Shown one piece after another: positions 50,874 through 59,847 of a stretch of 64,000 nt of DNA. Source of the stretch: CAYNVQ01 sp964400735. Its GTDB lineage: Bacteria > Acidobacteriota > Aminicenantia > Aminicenantales > Aminicenantaceae. The position numbers and the translations under genes are program-made. Each line of letters starts with the position of its first letter. Position 1 is the first letter of the stretch. The stretch spans positions 186,001 through 250,000 of the forward strand of contig CAYNVQ010000005.1 of assembly GCA_964400735.1 (NCBI GenBank). The letters are read 5' to 3'. The notes under the pieces are model-generated. The model was not told where the DNA came from. It saw nothing but the letters and a program-made list of their open reading frames with translations, and made no database searches.

Positions 50874-52051
50874 GTATACTGAAAACACTTAACGGTAACC
50901 AAACCGTTGCCGAAGCCGTCAGGCAGGTCAATCCTGATGTGATGGCTGCTTATCCCATCACTCCTTCGACAGCCATCGTCGAGACCATTGCCCAGTTCAA
51001 AGCCGACGGGTTGATCACGGGAGAGTTCGTCTGCCCTGAGAGCGAACACAGCGCTATGAGCGTTTGTATCGGTGCTGCTTCTGCAGGAGGGCGGGTCATG
51101 ACGGCCACGGCTTCTCAGGGCTTGGCCTTGATGTGGGAGATGCTTTATATTGCGGCGGGCCTGCGTCTTCCCATCGTCGCAGCCATAGTCAATCGTTCCC
51201 TGAGTGCCCCCATCAACATTCATGGGGACCACAGCGATACCATGGGAGCTCGAGATACTGGATGGATCCAGATTTATTCGGAGAACTGCCAGGAGGCTTA
51301 CGACAATTTCATCCAGGCCTTCCGGATTGCCGAACATCTGGATGTTAGAACCCCGGTTCTGGTCGGGCTAGACGGCTTCATTATCAGCCATTCCATGGAG
51401 GTCATTCAGGTCGAAGACGATGATAAGGTCAAGGATTTCGTCGCAGAGTACCAACCGGTCTATCCTCTACTGGATACCAGCCGCAAAATGACGGTCGGTC
51501 CCATCGATTTTACGGATTATTATTTTGAACACAAAAGAAACCAGATCGAGGGGATTGAGAACGCTCCTCCTGTCATCGAACAGGTGGGCAAGGAATTCGG
51601 TGAAAAATTCGGCCGTTCCTATAGCTTTTTCGAGGAATACAGGATGGATGACGCCGAGACATGCATCGTAGTGATGAGCTCGGCTGCCGGGACCTGCAAA
51701 GATGCCATCGATAGGCTTCGGGATCAAGGCAAACAGGTTGGGCTTTTAAAGCCCAGAGTTTTCAGGCCCTTTCCTGACAGAAAAATCGCCGAGGCTCTGA
51801 AGAATATGAAGGCTGTCGCCGTTCTGGACCGAAGCTCCTCCCCTGGAGCATTTGGAGCCCCTCTGTTCACCGAAATCCGCAACGCACTCTATGACTACGA
51901 CCAAAGGCCCAAAGTCGTGAATTATGTCTATGGTTTGGGTGGAAGAGATATTATGATCGAACACTTCGAGGAAGTGGCCGCTAAGCTGGAAAAAATCTCC
52001 GACACAGGCAAGGTGGATGAGATTTACGGATATCTCAACCTAAGGGAATAA
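50870..52051 (+). CDS. porA: 2-oxoacid:ferredoxin oxidoreductase, alpha subunit
   Basis: 393 aa. TLNGNQTVAEAVRQVNPDVM and AAYPITPSTAIVETIAQF near the N terminus, the acidic SEHSAMSVCIGAASAGGRVM segment and the MGARDTGWIQIYSENCQEAY loop match pyruvate:ferredoxin oxidoreductase alpha chains that contact pyrophosphate and CoA. The domain-II segment (CIVVMSSAAGTCKDAIDRLR) is complete. Overlaps the delta gene by 4 bases. Confidence 0.94.
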   Translation: MSILKTLNGNQTVAEAVRQVNPDVMAAYPITPSTAIVETIAQFKADGLITGEFVCPESEHSAMSVCIGAASAGGRVMTATASQGLALMWEMLYIAAGLRLPIVAAIVNRSLSAPINIHGDHSDTMGARDTGWIQIYSENCQEAYDNFIQAFRIAEHLDVRTPVLVGLDGFIISHSMEVIQVEDDDKVKDFVAEYQPVYPLLDTSRKMTVGPIDFTDYYFEHKRNQIEGIENAPPVIEQVGKEFGEKFGRSYSFFEEYRMDDAETCIVVMSSAAGTCKDAIDRLRDQGKQVGLLKPRVFRPFPDRKIAEALKNMKAVAVLDRSSSPGAFGAPLFTEIRNALYDYDQRPKVVNYVYGLGGRDIMIEHFEEVAAKLEKISDTGKVDEIYGYLNLRE

Positions 52052-52068
52052 AAGGAAGGAGTCGATAG

Positions 52069-52995
52069 ATGGCAAAACTCAAAGAATTAGCAATGATGGA
52101 AGACAGGCTGGTCGCCGGACACGGAATGTGTTTGGGTTGTGGAATCCCGTTGATCTTCAAAATGGTTTTGCGGGCGACCGAAGATCCTCTCATTATCGCC
52201 AACGCTACCGGATGTTTAGAGGTCTGTACCACCATTTTCCCCAGGACTTCCTGGAACGTCACCTGGGTTCACAGCGCCTTCGAGAATTCTGCAGCCACGA
52301 TAGCAGGTGTGGAATCAATGTACAAATCTTTAAAAAACAAAGGGAAAATCCCCAAAGACAAAAAGATAAAATTCCTCGGAGTCGGCGGAGACGGCGGCAC
52401 CTATGATATCGGTTTGCAGGCCCTGTCCGGTGCCATGGAAAGAGGACATGACATCGTTTATCTCTGTTACGATAACAATGCCTATGCCAATACTGGAGGG
52501 CAGAGGTCATCGGCGACTCCTATGGGAGCATCAGCCACGACCTCACCGGCAGGGGATAAAAGCCCCGGCAAGCTTCAATGGAGGAAGGATCTGACCAAGG
52601 TCTTGGCCGCTCATAATATTCCCTATGTCGCTCAGGCCAGCCCCAGCCGCTGGCAGGACCTATTCAACAAAGCCAAAAAGGCCTTCGAGGTGGAAGGGCC
52701 CGCCTTCCTCAACGTTCTCTGTCTCTGTCCAACGGAATGGAAGTATGATGAATCCAAGGGCATTGAGCTGGCCAAAATTGCGGTGGACACCTGTTTCTGG
52801 CCTCTCTATGAGGTAGAGAACGGCAAGTATAAGATCAATTATAAACCCAAGGAGAAAAAGCCTATTCTGGAGTGGATCAAACCGCAGGGAAGGTTCCGCC
52901 ATTTGTTCAAAGAGGAAAACGCGTGGCTGCTGGAAGAGTTTCAAAGGAAAGTGGATGAAGAATGGGAGGAACTGAACAAGCTGGCCAATTTGTGA
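52069..52995 (+). CDS. porB: 2-oxoacid:ferredoxin oxidoreductase, beta subunit (TPP-binding), pyruvate type
   Basis: 308 aa. The TPP motif begins GVGGDGGTYDIGLQALSGAM and ends YDNNAYANTGGQRSSATP. The cysteines of the proximal [4Fe-4S] cluster lie in GMCLGCG and TGCLEVC with a later one in LCLCPTEW. The NTGGQRSSATP loop is characteristic of pyruvate-specific enzymes, so acetyl-CoA production from pyruvate is the best guess. It starts 17 bases after porA. Substrate discrimination from 2-oxoisovalerate enzymes is by motif only. Confidence 0.93.
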   Translation: MAKLKELAMMEDRLVAGHGMCLGCGIPLIFKMVLRATEDPLIIANATGCLEVCTTIFPRTSWNVTWVHSAFENSAATIAGVESMYKSLKNKGKIPKDKKIKFLGVGGDGGTYDIGLQALSGAMERGHDIVYLCYDNNAYANTGGQRSSATPMGASATTSPAGDKSPGKLQWRKDLTKVLAAHNIPYVAQASPSRWQDLFNKAKKAFEVEGPAFLNVLCLCPTEWKYDESKGIELAKIAVDTCFWPLYEVENGKYKINYKPKEKKPILEWIKPQGRFRHLFKEENAWLLEEFQRKVDEEWEELNKLANL

Positions 52996-53244
52996 TATCG
53001 CCCTGAATTTCCCTGAGCAAAAATGGCAATAGTCATGGCGAGCGAAGCGAAGCCGTCTCAATTTCATGGCTCGTACGCGGGCATCCGTTCATGATACATT
53101 AATAAGAAGCGCAGAAGATCATAGCGAAGAGCCTAAGTGTCAAGGCGTGGCCGTGGGGTCGTAGCTATCTCATTTTCGTGGCTCATGGGTGGATGTCCGT
53201 TCTTGAAGAATTCATGAAAATGCCGATACTGAGGAGGGGATAGC
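52996..53244. repeat. gap with dispersed and duplicated repeats
   Basis: GTCATGGCGAGCGAAGCGAA (from 53032) is a motif I recall as a common intergenic repeat in many bacteria. A 35-base segment, TCTCAATTTCATGGCTCGTA and on (53056-53090), recurs imperfectly as TCTCATTTTCGTGGCTCATG and on (53168-53202). TTCATGAAAATGCCGATAC (53211-53229) is an exact copy of 15161-15179. No gene seen. Confidence 0.5.
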
Positions 53245-54348
53245 ATGAAAATCGTACGAATCGATGTGTTCCAGGTCGATTACAAGTTGCTGGATCGGCA
53301 GTACGCCTGGTCGCGGGGACAGTCCGTGAGCTCCTTCGTGAGCACGGTCGTAAAAATTTTCACCGATAAGGGGATCGCCGGATTTGCCGAGGTCTGTCCT
53401 TTGGGTTCGGCCTACATGGACGCTTATGCCCGGGGGGTTCCAGCAGGAATCGAAGAGATCGGAAGGCATCTGCTCGGACAGGACCCCTGCCAGCTCAATG
53501 TCATCGATCACTTGATGGATAAAGCTCTTCTCGGCCATAATTATGTCAAATCCCCGCTCAATATTGCCTGCTGGGACATTCTGGGCCAGGTGACGAATGC
53601 CCCCATCTGCACCCTTCTAGGCGGCCGAGCGATGGAAAAATTTCCGCTTTACCGGGCGATTTCTCAGGGGCCTTCGGATAAAATGGCGGAAGATGTGTCC
53701 CGCTATCGAGAAGAGGGGTATCGGCGTTTTCAGCTCAAAGTAGGAGGAGATCCGGATGAGGACATCGAGCGGACCGAGACTGTCCTGGGAGTCATCCAGC
53801 CCGGGGATATCCTGGTGGCGGATGCCAATACCGGATGGCTATCCCATAAGGCCATCCGAGTCGTCAACGCTCTCGAAGGGAAGGATGTGTACATCGAACA
53901 GCCCTGCCGAAGCCTCGAGGAATGCCTTACCGTCCGGAAGCACACCAGGCAGCCGATGGTTTTGGATGAAGTCATTCGAGATGTCCACTCCTTGATCCGT
54001 GCCCACAACCTTGGAGCCATGGATGTTGTCAATCTCAAGATTTCGAGATTGGGGGGGTTGACCAAAGCCAAACAGATGAGAGATCTGTGTGAGTCGCTGG
54101 GAATCGCCATGACCATCGAGGACAGTTGGGGAGGGGATATCACCACAACCGCCATCGCTCATCTGGCTGCTAGCACCAGACCAGAGTTTTATTTCACCTC
54201 CACCGACTTCAACAGCTACAACGATGTGCATCTGGCCGAAGATGCACCGAGGAGAGAGGAAGGCTGGCTGAAAGCGCCGGAAGCTGCCGGTTTGGGCATT
54301 CATGTCGACGAGGAACTTTTAGGCGCGCCTGTCGCCACCCTAAAATAA
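53245..54348 (+). CDS. enolase-superfamily (mandelate racemase/muconate lactonizing) enzyme, perhaps cis-3-hydroxyproline dehydratase-like
   Basis: 367 aa. Metal-binding acids lie in LVADANTGWLS, VYIEQPC and MVLDEVIRD; catalytic lysines in FQLKVGG and VVNLKISRLGG, so the two-lysine MLE-type layout is kept although the usual first Lys of KxK is Gln. CESLGIAMTIEDSWGGDITT resembles cis-3-hydroxy-L-proline dehydratases and hydroxyproline-betaine epimerases as I remember them. ATG has GGAGGGG. The HypD operon 1.4 kb on makes a hydroxyproline-related role attractive, but an N-acyl or dipeptide substrate remains possible. Confidence 0.8.
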   Translation: MKIVRIDVFQVDYKLLDRQYAWSRGQSVSSFVSTVVKIFTDKGIAGFAEVCPLGSAYMDAYARGVPAGIEEIGRHLLGQDPCQLNVIDHLMDKALLGHNYVKSPLNIACWDILGQVTNAPICTLLGGRAMEKFPLYRAISQGPSDKMAEDVSRYREEGYRRFQLKVGGDPDEDIERTETVLGVIQPGDILVADANTGWLSHKAIRVVNALEGKDVYIEQPCRSLEECLTVRKHTRQPMVLDEVIRDVHSLIRAHNLGAMDVVNLKISRLGGLTKAKQMRDLCESLGIAMTIEDSWGGDITTTAIAHLAASTRPEFYFTSTDFNSYNDVHLAEDAPRREEGWLKAPEAAGLGIHVDEELLGAPVATLK

Positions 54349-54421
54349 AAATTCAGCCTGGATTAAACTGGATTAAATAAGTAAGGCGATGAAATTTATC
54401 AGATCGCCGATTCGTCTGGAG

Positions 54422-55513
54422 TCAATTTTCATCTTCGATGACACATTTTTTGATTACGAAATTTCCTTCTTCGTCTGATTTGGAGACAAATATGAAATTA
54501 TTCTGGATTGACATGAGAGAGCCGTCGCAAGCAAGGTAAAAATTATCCAGAAACTGCCCCTTATCGTTGAAAACATCGATCATTACTCTGCGCTTTTCAT
54601 CTTTTGTCGAAGTTTCAACCCAGAGAAGGCCCTTATAAAGATGCAATCTTTCGATATCTTGTTCATATTTCTTTTTGGGGGCATCGTATTTCTTGGTGAA
54701 ATTATTCTCTCTTTCGCTCATTTCATAACGGACCCTTTCATATTTTCTGCTGAAACTTCTGATGACTTCCCCCTTATTCAGGTCAAGCATATGGATCATG
54801 TAGTCTCTGGTGCATGATATGTAAAGATATCCTGTTTTTTCGTCGAGCACCGTATCGAAAGGATCCCAAGACATCGCCCCTCCTCCAAGAGAAGAGGCTA
54901 TAAGAAATATTTGATTGGAGAAAGTATACTTTTCCTGGCTCGTTTTTCCATCTTTGGATAGTTGGATGATTTTTGTTTCGATATCATAGAAACGGGATGT
55001 CTTTCTGTCATCATGAGGAGGGTAGACACTCTTGGTAAATATGAGCCTTTTCTTATAAATTCCCAGAAAGTCACTATATGTTTCTCTCTCGGGTTTAAAT
55101 TCGGAAAGCAGTTTTCCTTTGTAATCGATAACAATAATCTTTCTTTTCACAGGGTCATAAATATACAGGCTATCGGGCGCAAACGAATAGTAAAAATAAT
55201 CCTGAAGCTCGCCCGGGCCCTCTCCCTTTTTATACAGATTTTTGAGAAACTCACCGGTTGGAGAAAACTTCAAAAAATTATGCCCGTAAGGGTCAGCGAT
55301 AAATATGTGACCGTCCTCTTTCATTTTTAAATCGCTGGGATACCTGAAATAAAAAACACCAGGTTCATCGGTGATTCTCAATTCTTCTGCTAGTTTCAGA
55401 GTCCTTCCTGCCTTCTTGTTCAAAGGTGTTTCCGGGTTTTCAGTGACCGTCTGAGCAAGAATGATGCAAGATAAAACGAATACTGGTGTAAAGGTTAAAG
55501 CTAGTCTTTTCAT
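54422..55513 (-). CDS. 6-bladed beta-propeller protein, exported (copy 3)
   Basis: 363 aa with an N-terminal signal (FTPVFVLSCIILAQ) and propeller repeats (LRITDEPGVFYFRYPSDLKM, EDGHIFIADPYGHNFLKFSP, KKGEGPGELQDYFYYSFAP, LYIYDPVKRKIIVIDYKGKL). It is a paralogue of the protein at 29999: both keep ENPE(K/T)P after the signal, the KxGxGPGExQ turn, GE(T/V)xRxFSRKYxRV, and a final SxDEEGN motif. It sits, on the opposite strand, between the enolase-type gene and the hydroxyproline operon. Ligand unknown. Confidence 0.85.
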   Translation of the reverse strand: MKRLALTFTPVFVLSCIILAQTVTENPETPLNKKAGRTLKLAEELRITDEPGVFYFRYPSDLKMKEDGHIFIADPYGHNFLKFSPTGEFLKNLYKKGEGPGELQDYFYYSFAPDSLYIYDPVKRKIIVIDYKGKLLSEFKPERETYSDFLGIYKKRLIFTKSVYPPHDDRKTSRFYDIETKIIQLSKDGKTSQEKYTFSNQIFLIASSLGGGAMSWDPFDTVLDEKTGYLYISCTRDYMIHMLDLNKGEVIRSFSRKYERVRYEMSERENNFTKKYDAPKKKYEQDIERLHLYKGLLWVETSTKDEKRRVMIDVFNDKGQFLDNFYLACDGSLMSIQNNFIFVSKSDEEGNFVIKKCVIEDEN

Positions 55514-55675
55514 GACACGCTCCTCATTCTGCTTCCCTCATAAAATTTTTGCTCATGAAGAACTCCCTTTTTTTGAATAATACATCATCGAAAATTTATT
55601 AACAAATGATTCAAATATCAATGACTCAGGCTTAAGAGAACATGGCTATCTTTTAACGAATAAAGGGAATGCCAC

Positions 55676-55710
55676 TTGATTTCGCTCGTAATATGTGATA
55701 TATTACATAT
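55676..55710 (+). promoter_or_regulatory. promoter and overlapping operator of the GntR-activase-HypD operon
   Basis: TTGATT (55676-55681), 17 bases, TATATT (55699-55704). The -10 box lies in a near-perfect 20-bp palindrome, ATATGTGATATATTACATAT (55691-55710, one mismatched pair). Located 14 bases before the GntR start, so self-regulation of the operon is likely. Confidence 0.6.
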
Positions 55711-55723
55711 CAAATAGGGAACA

Positions 55724-56428
55724 ATGGCTGAAAAAAGCGTGCTCAACCTGAAATCGTTGAAGGAGCAGGTGTACGAATTTCTGCAGAGGCAGCTGGAAAA
55801 AGGTGAGCTGCTCCCGGGATCGGAAATCAACATGGAAGAAACCAGCCGGAAACTGGGTGTGAGCCGGACACCTCTACGGGATGCCCTTCTTCAGTTGGAG
55901 ATGGAAGGATTCGTCTCCATACTTCCCCGTCGTGGCGTGGTGGTCAACCACCTCGGCATCCAGGATATCAAGAATTATTATGAAATTATCGGAGCCTTGG
56001 AGAGTGCAGCTCTGTCGAAGGGATTCGGAAAGTTTAAGAATTCTCATATAGAAAAAATGCAGAAACTCAACGATGAGATGGAGCAGGCCATCAAAAAAGA
56101 TAATTTCACCCTCTATTACCAGAAAAACCTGAAGTTTCACGATGTCTTTCTTCAGTTCAGCGAGAACGAAAACATGCAGAAAATCGTGAATACTTTGAAG
56201 AAGCGTCTCTACGATTTTCCCCGCCAGGAAGGTTTTGTCAAGCAGTGGGAAGAATCCTCAATTATGGAACACCGGGAACTGGTCGATCTGATCAAACAGG
56301 GAAAAAAAGAGGAGGCCTCCAGACATCTTCGGGATGTACACTGGTCCTATGATGTTCAGGAAAATTTCATAAAAAGATATTACAAACGGGCTGAGACAGC
56401 TTCTTTGAAACACGGAGCCAAGGTATGA
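55724..56428 (+). CDS. GntR-family regulator, FadR/FCD type
   Basis: 234 aa. The winged helix at residues 8-72 (LKEQVYEFLQRQLEKGELLP, MEETSRKLGVSRTPLRDALL) is followed by an all-helical FCD effector domain (YYEIIGALESAALSKGF, FHDVFLQFSENENMQKIVNT, MEHRELVDLIKQGKKEEASR with the metal-binding His). FCD regulators usually sense the substrate of their operon. The start codon of the activase overlaps its stop by 4 bases. Hydroxyproline or a peptide/derivative is a plausible inducer here (inference). Confidence 0.93.
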   Translation: MAEKSVLNLKSLKEQVYEFLQRQLEKGELLPGSEINMEETSRKLGVSRTPLRDALLQLEMEGFVSILPRRGVVVNHLGIQDIKNYYEIIGALESAALSKGFGKFKNSHIEKMQKLNDEMEQAIKKDNFTLYYQKNLKFHDVFLQFSENENMQKIVNTLKKRLYDFPRQEGFVKQWEESSIMEHRELVDLIKQGKKEEASRHLRDVHWSYDVQENFIKRYYKRAETASLKHGAKV

Positions 56429-57330
56429 AGGGCACGATTTTCGATATCAAGCGCTATGCCATCCACGACGGACCGGGAATAAGGACCACCGTTTTTTTCA
56501 AGGGATGCACCCTGCACTGCCAATGGTGCCATAATCCGGAAGGTATCGATAGAAAACACGAAATCATGTATCGTCCCGAACGATGTGCCGAAGACTGTCG
56601 GCAGTGCGTTACAAGTTGTCCTCAGAATGCCATTGTCAAGAAAACAAAAGTCATCCATATCGATAAAAACCGATGCAACCTCTGCGGCGTTTGCGGAGAG
56701 GTGTGCGGGTATGAGGCTATAGAGTGGGTCGGCCGGGATGTCACTGTCCAGGAGATCCTGGACGAGGTGGAAAAAGACAGGATTTTTTATGAGGAATCCG
56801 GAGGGGGCGTCACCTTATCCGGAGGAGAACCTTTAGTTCAATCCAAGTTTCTGCTGGAGCTTCTGGATGAGCTGGGGAAGAGAAATATCCACACAGCCAT
56901 AGATACGTCCGGATTCGTTCCCTTCAAGATTCTAGAAGAAGCGAGTCAAAAGGCCGATCTACTTTTGTATGACCTAAAAATCATGGATGAACGCAGGCAC
57001 AAAGAACTTACGGGCGAGTCCAATGTCCTCATTCTGGATAACTTAAGAAAGATCTCTGCGGACGGAAGAGAGATCATTATACGTACACCGGTCATAAGGG
57101 GGATCAACGATGACGAGGACAACATCCAGCGGCTGTCCGAATCCCTTCTTTTCTGCAAGAATCTCAAAAAGATCAATCTGCTGCCCTATCACAAGGGAGC
57201 CGAAGGAAAGCTCAGGCGGCTGATGAAAAAAAGTGCCCTCAATGATTTCAAAGCTCCATCAGAGAAGAGATTGGATGAGATAAAGAGAAAACTGGCATCT
57301 CATGGATTCACGGTAAAAATCGGAGGCTAA
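56425..57330 (+). CDS. glycyl radical enzyme activase (radical SAM), partner of HypD
   Basis: 301 aa. The radical-SAM cysteines are in GCTLHCQWCHNPEG (CX3CX2C). Two further [4Fe-4S] motifs (CAEDCRQCVTSCP and CNLCGVCGEVC) form the inserted ferredoxin-like domain common to activases of dehydratase-type glycyl radical enzymes. GGGVTLSGGEPLVQ and DTSGF bind SAM. It installs the glycyl radical on the next gene's product, which begins 2 bases after its stop. Expected to be oxygen-sensitive. Confidence 0.94.
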   Translation: MKGTIFDIKRYAIHDGPGIRTTVFFKGCTLHCQWCHNPEGIDRKHEIMYRPERCAEDCRQCVTSCPQNAIVKKTKVIHIDKNRCNLCGVCGEVCGYEAIEWVGRDVTVQEILDEVEKDRIFYEESGGGVTLSGGEPLVQSKFLLELLDELGKRNIHTAIDTSGFVPFKILEEASQKADLLLYDLKIMDERRHKELTGESNVLILDNLRKISADGREIIIRTPVIRGINDDEDNIQRLSESLLFCKNLKKINLLPYHKGAEGKLRRLMKKSALNDFKAPSEKRLDEIKRKLASHGFTVKIGG

Positions 57331-57331
57331 G

Positions 57332-59695
57332 ATGAACGAGCGTATTAGAAAGTTACGGGAACAGAGCTTGAGAGCAAAACCTTCCATAAGTCCTGAGCGG
57401 GCTAAGCTCATCACGGAATTTTATAAGAGCGATGCGGCCCGCAGGGTGTCCTCTCCTATCCAGAGGGCGCTGGCCTTCAAACATCTGCTCGAGAAAAAGG
57501 CCATCTGTTTGAATGAGGGAGAGCTCATCGTGGGCGAGCGGGGGCCCGCTCCTAAGGCAACTCCTACCTATCCCGAAGTCACCGCTCACAGTTTGAAGGA
57601 TTTGAGGATTCTGAATTCGCGGAAAAAAACGTCGTTTGCGGTCGATGAAAAAACTAAAGAACTCTATAAAAAGGAGATCATTCCCTTCTGGAGAGGAAAA
57701 TCTATAAGGGATAGGATTTTCAAGGAGATGTCCCAGGAATGGATCGATGCCTATGAGGCCGGGATTTACACCGAGTTTATGGAGCAGAGAGCGCCGGGGC
57801 ATACGGTTTTGGATGGCAAGATATACAAAAAGGGATTTCTAGATTTTAAAAAGGATATCAAGTCAAGTATGGACCGGTTGGATCTTCTCAATGACCCCGA
57901 AGCCTACCGGAAGCGGGAAGAACTGATGGCCATGGATATATGCGCGGATGCCCTCATCCAGTATGCCCATAGACATGCCGAAAAGGCACTTAAGCTGGCC
58001 AAAAGAGAAAAGGACCCGAAGAGGAAGAAGGAACTGGAGAAGATTGCCGAAGTTTGCAGGCGGGTTCCTGCCCATGCACCGCGCAATTTCTGGGAGGCTC
58101 TTCAATACTACTGGTTCGTCCACCTGGGTGTGATCATCGAGTACAACACATGGGACTCTTTCAACCCAGGACGGCTGGACCAGCACCTTTATCCCTTTTA
58201 CCAAAGAGGGGTGAAAAGTAAATCGCTGACCGTGGAGAAGGCCAGGGAGCTTCTCCGGGCCTTTTGGGTCAAGTTCAACAACCAGCCTGCGCCGCCAAAG
58301 GTAGGCGTGACGGCCCAGGAGAGCGGAACATACACCGACTTCGCTTTGATCAATACTGGAGGAGTCAAGCCGGACGGTTCGGATGGTGTGAATGAACTGT
58401 CTTATCTCATTCTGGATGTGGTGGAGGAGATGCGGATCCTCCAGCCCAGCTCCATGGTTCAGATCAGCAAAAAGAATCCCGATCGATTTCTCAAAAGGGC
58501 CTTGAAGATCGTCAAAACCGGATTCGGCCAGCCCTCGATTTTCAACACGGATGCCATCGTGCAGGAGCTGGTGCGCATGGGTAAATCGGTCGAGGATGCC
58601 CGCCAAGGAGGAGCCAGCGGATGCGTGGAGACAGGGGCGTTCGGAAAGGAAAATTATAACTTGACCGGGTATTTCAATCTGACGAAAGTCCTGGAGATCA
58701 CCTTGAATAACGGCCTTGATCCGAGGACAGGAAAGCGTATAGGGCTTAAGACCGGAAATCCCGAGAAATTTTCGACCTATGAAGAGCTGTTCGAGGCTTT
58801 CCAGAAACAGCTCCGACATTTCATTGAAATTAAAATCAAAGGAAACAATATCATCGAGAGACTGTATGCCGAATATTTACCCAGCCCCTTTCTTTCCATC
58901 CTGATCGACGATTGTATCGCCAAGGGAAAGGATTACCACGACGGAGGGGCGCGCTACAACACTTCCTACATCCAGGGAGTAGGTCTGGGAACCATGACCG
59001 ATACCCTGACCTCCATCAAGTACAACGTGTTCGATAAAAAACTGGTGAGTATGCGGCAGCTGCTCAGGGCTCTGAAAAGCAACTTCCTGGGATACGAACC
59101 ATTGCGGCAGAGGTTTCTCAACAAAACGCCCAAATACGGCAACGATGATGATTATGCCGATGAGGTCATGAAATCCATATTCGAGGCCTACTTCGAAGCG
59201 GTGGACGGAAGGCCCAACACCAAAGGAGGGAATTACCGGATCAATCTTTTGCCCACAACGGTGCATGTCTATTTTGGCAATGTCATAGGGGCAACGGCCG
59301 ATGGGAGGAAAGCCTCGGAGCCCCTTTCGGAGGGGGTCTCTCCGGTCCAGGGATCCGACCGGCACGGGCCGACAGCCGTGGTTAGGTCTGTGTCAAAAAT
59401 GGATCACGTGCGCACAGGAGGAACCCTGCTCAACCAAAAATTCACTCCCCAGCTCCTTTCGGACCAGGATGGGATCGACAAATTGGCCCATCTTGTCCGT
59501 AGTTATTTCAAAATGGATGGACACCACGTTCAATTCAACGTGGTCAGCGCCGATACCCTGCGGGATGCCCAGAAACATCCGGGAAAATACAGGGATTTGA
59601 TCGTCAGGGTCGCGGGTTACAGCGATTATTTTGTCGACCTCTCGGTTGAGCTTCAGGATGAAATCATCCAGAGAACCGAGCACCTCGCTTTTTAA
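57332..59695 (+). CDS. hypD: glycyl radical enzyme, very likely trans-4-hydroxy-L-proline dehydratase
   Basis: 787 aa; dehydrates trans-4-hydroxy-L-proline to pyrroline-5-carboxylate. The thiyl Cys431 and Glu433 lie in GASGCVETGAFG, the radical Gly762 in VRVAGYSDYF. Clostridioides HypD residues I recall (F152, H160, D278, S334, C434, E436, T645, G765) match F149, H157, D275, S331, C431, E433, T642 and G762 here: a constant offset of 3. That makes pyruvate formate-lyase, glycerol or choline lyase function unlikely. Signature stretches are LTGYFNLTKVLEITLNNG and KTPKYGNDDDYADEVM. Encoded directly behind its activase and a GntR regulator. Recall of residue numbers should be verified. Confidence 0.88.
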   Translation: MNERIRKLREQSLRAKPSISPERAKLITEFYKSDAARRVSSPIQRALAFKHLLEKKAICLNEGELIVGERGPAPKATPTYPEVTAHSLKDLRILNSRKKTSFAVDEKTKELYKKEIIPFWRGKSIRDRIFKEMSQEWIDAYEAGIYTEFMEQRAPGHTVLDGKIYKKGFLDFKKDIKSSMDRLDLLNDPEAYRKREELMAMDICADALIQYAHRHAEKALKLAKREKDPKRKKELEKIAEVCRRVPAHAPRNFWEALQYYWFVHLGVIIEYNTWDSFNPGRLDQHLYPFYQRGVKSKSLTVEKARELLRAFWVKFNNQPAPPKVGVTAQESGTYTDFALINTGGVKPDGSDGVNELSYLILDVVEEMRILQPSSMVQISKKNPDRFLKRALKIVKTGFGQPSIFNTDAIVQELVRMGKSVEDARQGGASGCVETGAFGKENYNLTGYFNLTKVLEITLNNGLDPRTGKRIGLKTGNPEKFSTYEELFEAFQKQLRHFIEIKIKGNNIIERLYAEYLPSPFLSILIDDCIAKGKDYHDGGARYNTSYIQGVGLGTMTDTLTSIKYNVFDKKLVSMRQLLRALKSNFLGYEPLRQRFLNKTPKYGNDDDYADEVMKSIFEAYFEAVDGRPNTKGGNYRINLLPTTVHVYFGNVIGATADGRKASEPLSEGVSPVQGSDRHGPTAVVRSVSKMDHVRTGGTLLNQKFTPQLLSDQDGIDKLAHLVRSYFKMDGHHVQFNVVSADTLRDAQKHPGKYRDLIVRVAGYSDYFVDLSVELQDEIIQRTEHLAF

Positions 59696-59698
59696 ATG

Positions 59699-59775
59699 GC
59701 GGACAGGATAATCTAGCCCCATTTTTTAACTGGCATAAAATCCATTAAAATAGATGCCAGTGTATCCTGCCCCCA
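59699..59775. repeat. CGGACAGGATA inverted repeat with nested hairpin
   Basis: CGGACAGGATA near 59700 pairs with TATCCTGCCCCC near 59763-59774. Inside, ACTGGCAT and ATGCCAGT form a second stem. Related to the elements at 9979 and 13468. It separates hypD from the peptidase gene. Confidence 0.5.
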
Positions 59776-59847
59776 ATTTAGTAGTTGTGTGATGACAAGG
59801 GATGGGTTATGATGAAGGCAATTTAGTTGGAGAAAAGGAGAAAAGAT

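Noticed and set aside
54385..54408. Terminator between the enolase-type and propeller genes (GGCGAT/ATCGCC)
   Set aside because: Only six paired bases with a 12-base loop and no T-run; too weak to call.
57332..59695. Pyruvate formate-lyase identity for the glycyl radical enzyme
   Set aside because: PFL uses adjacent Cys-Cys; here the site is GCVE with a single Cys followed by Glu two residues on, the dehydratase-type arrangement.
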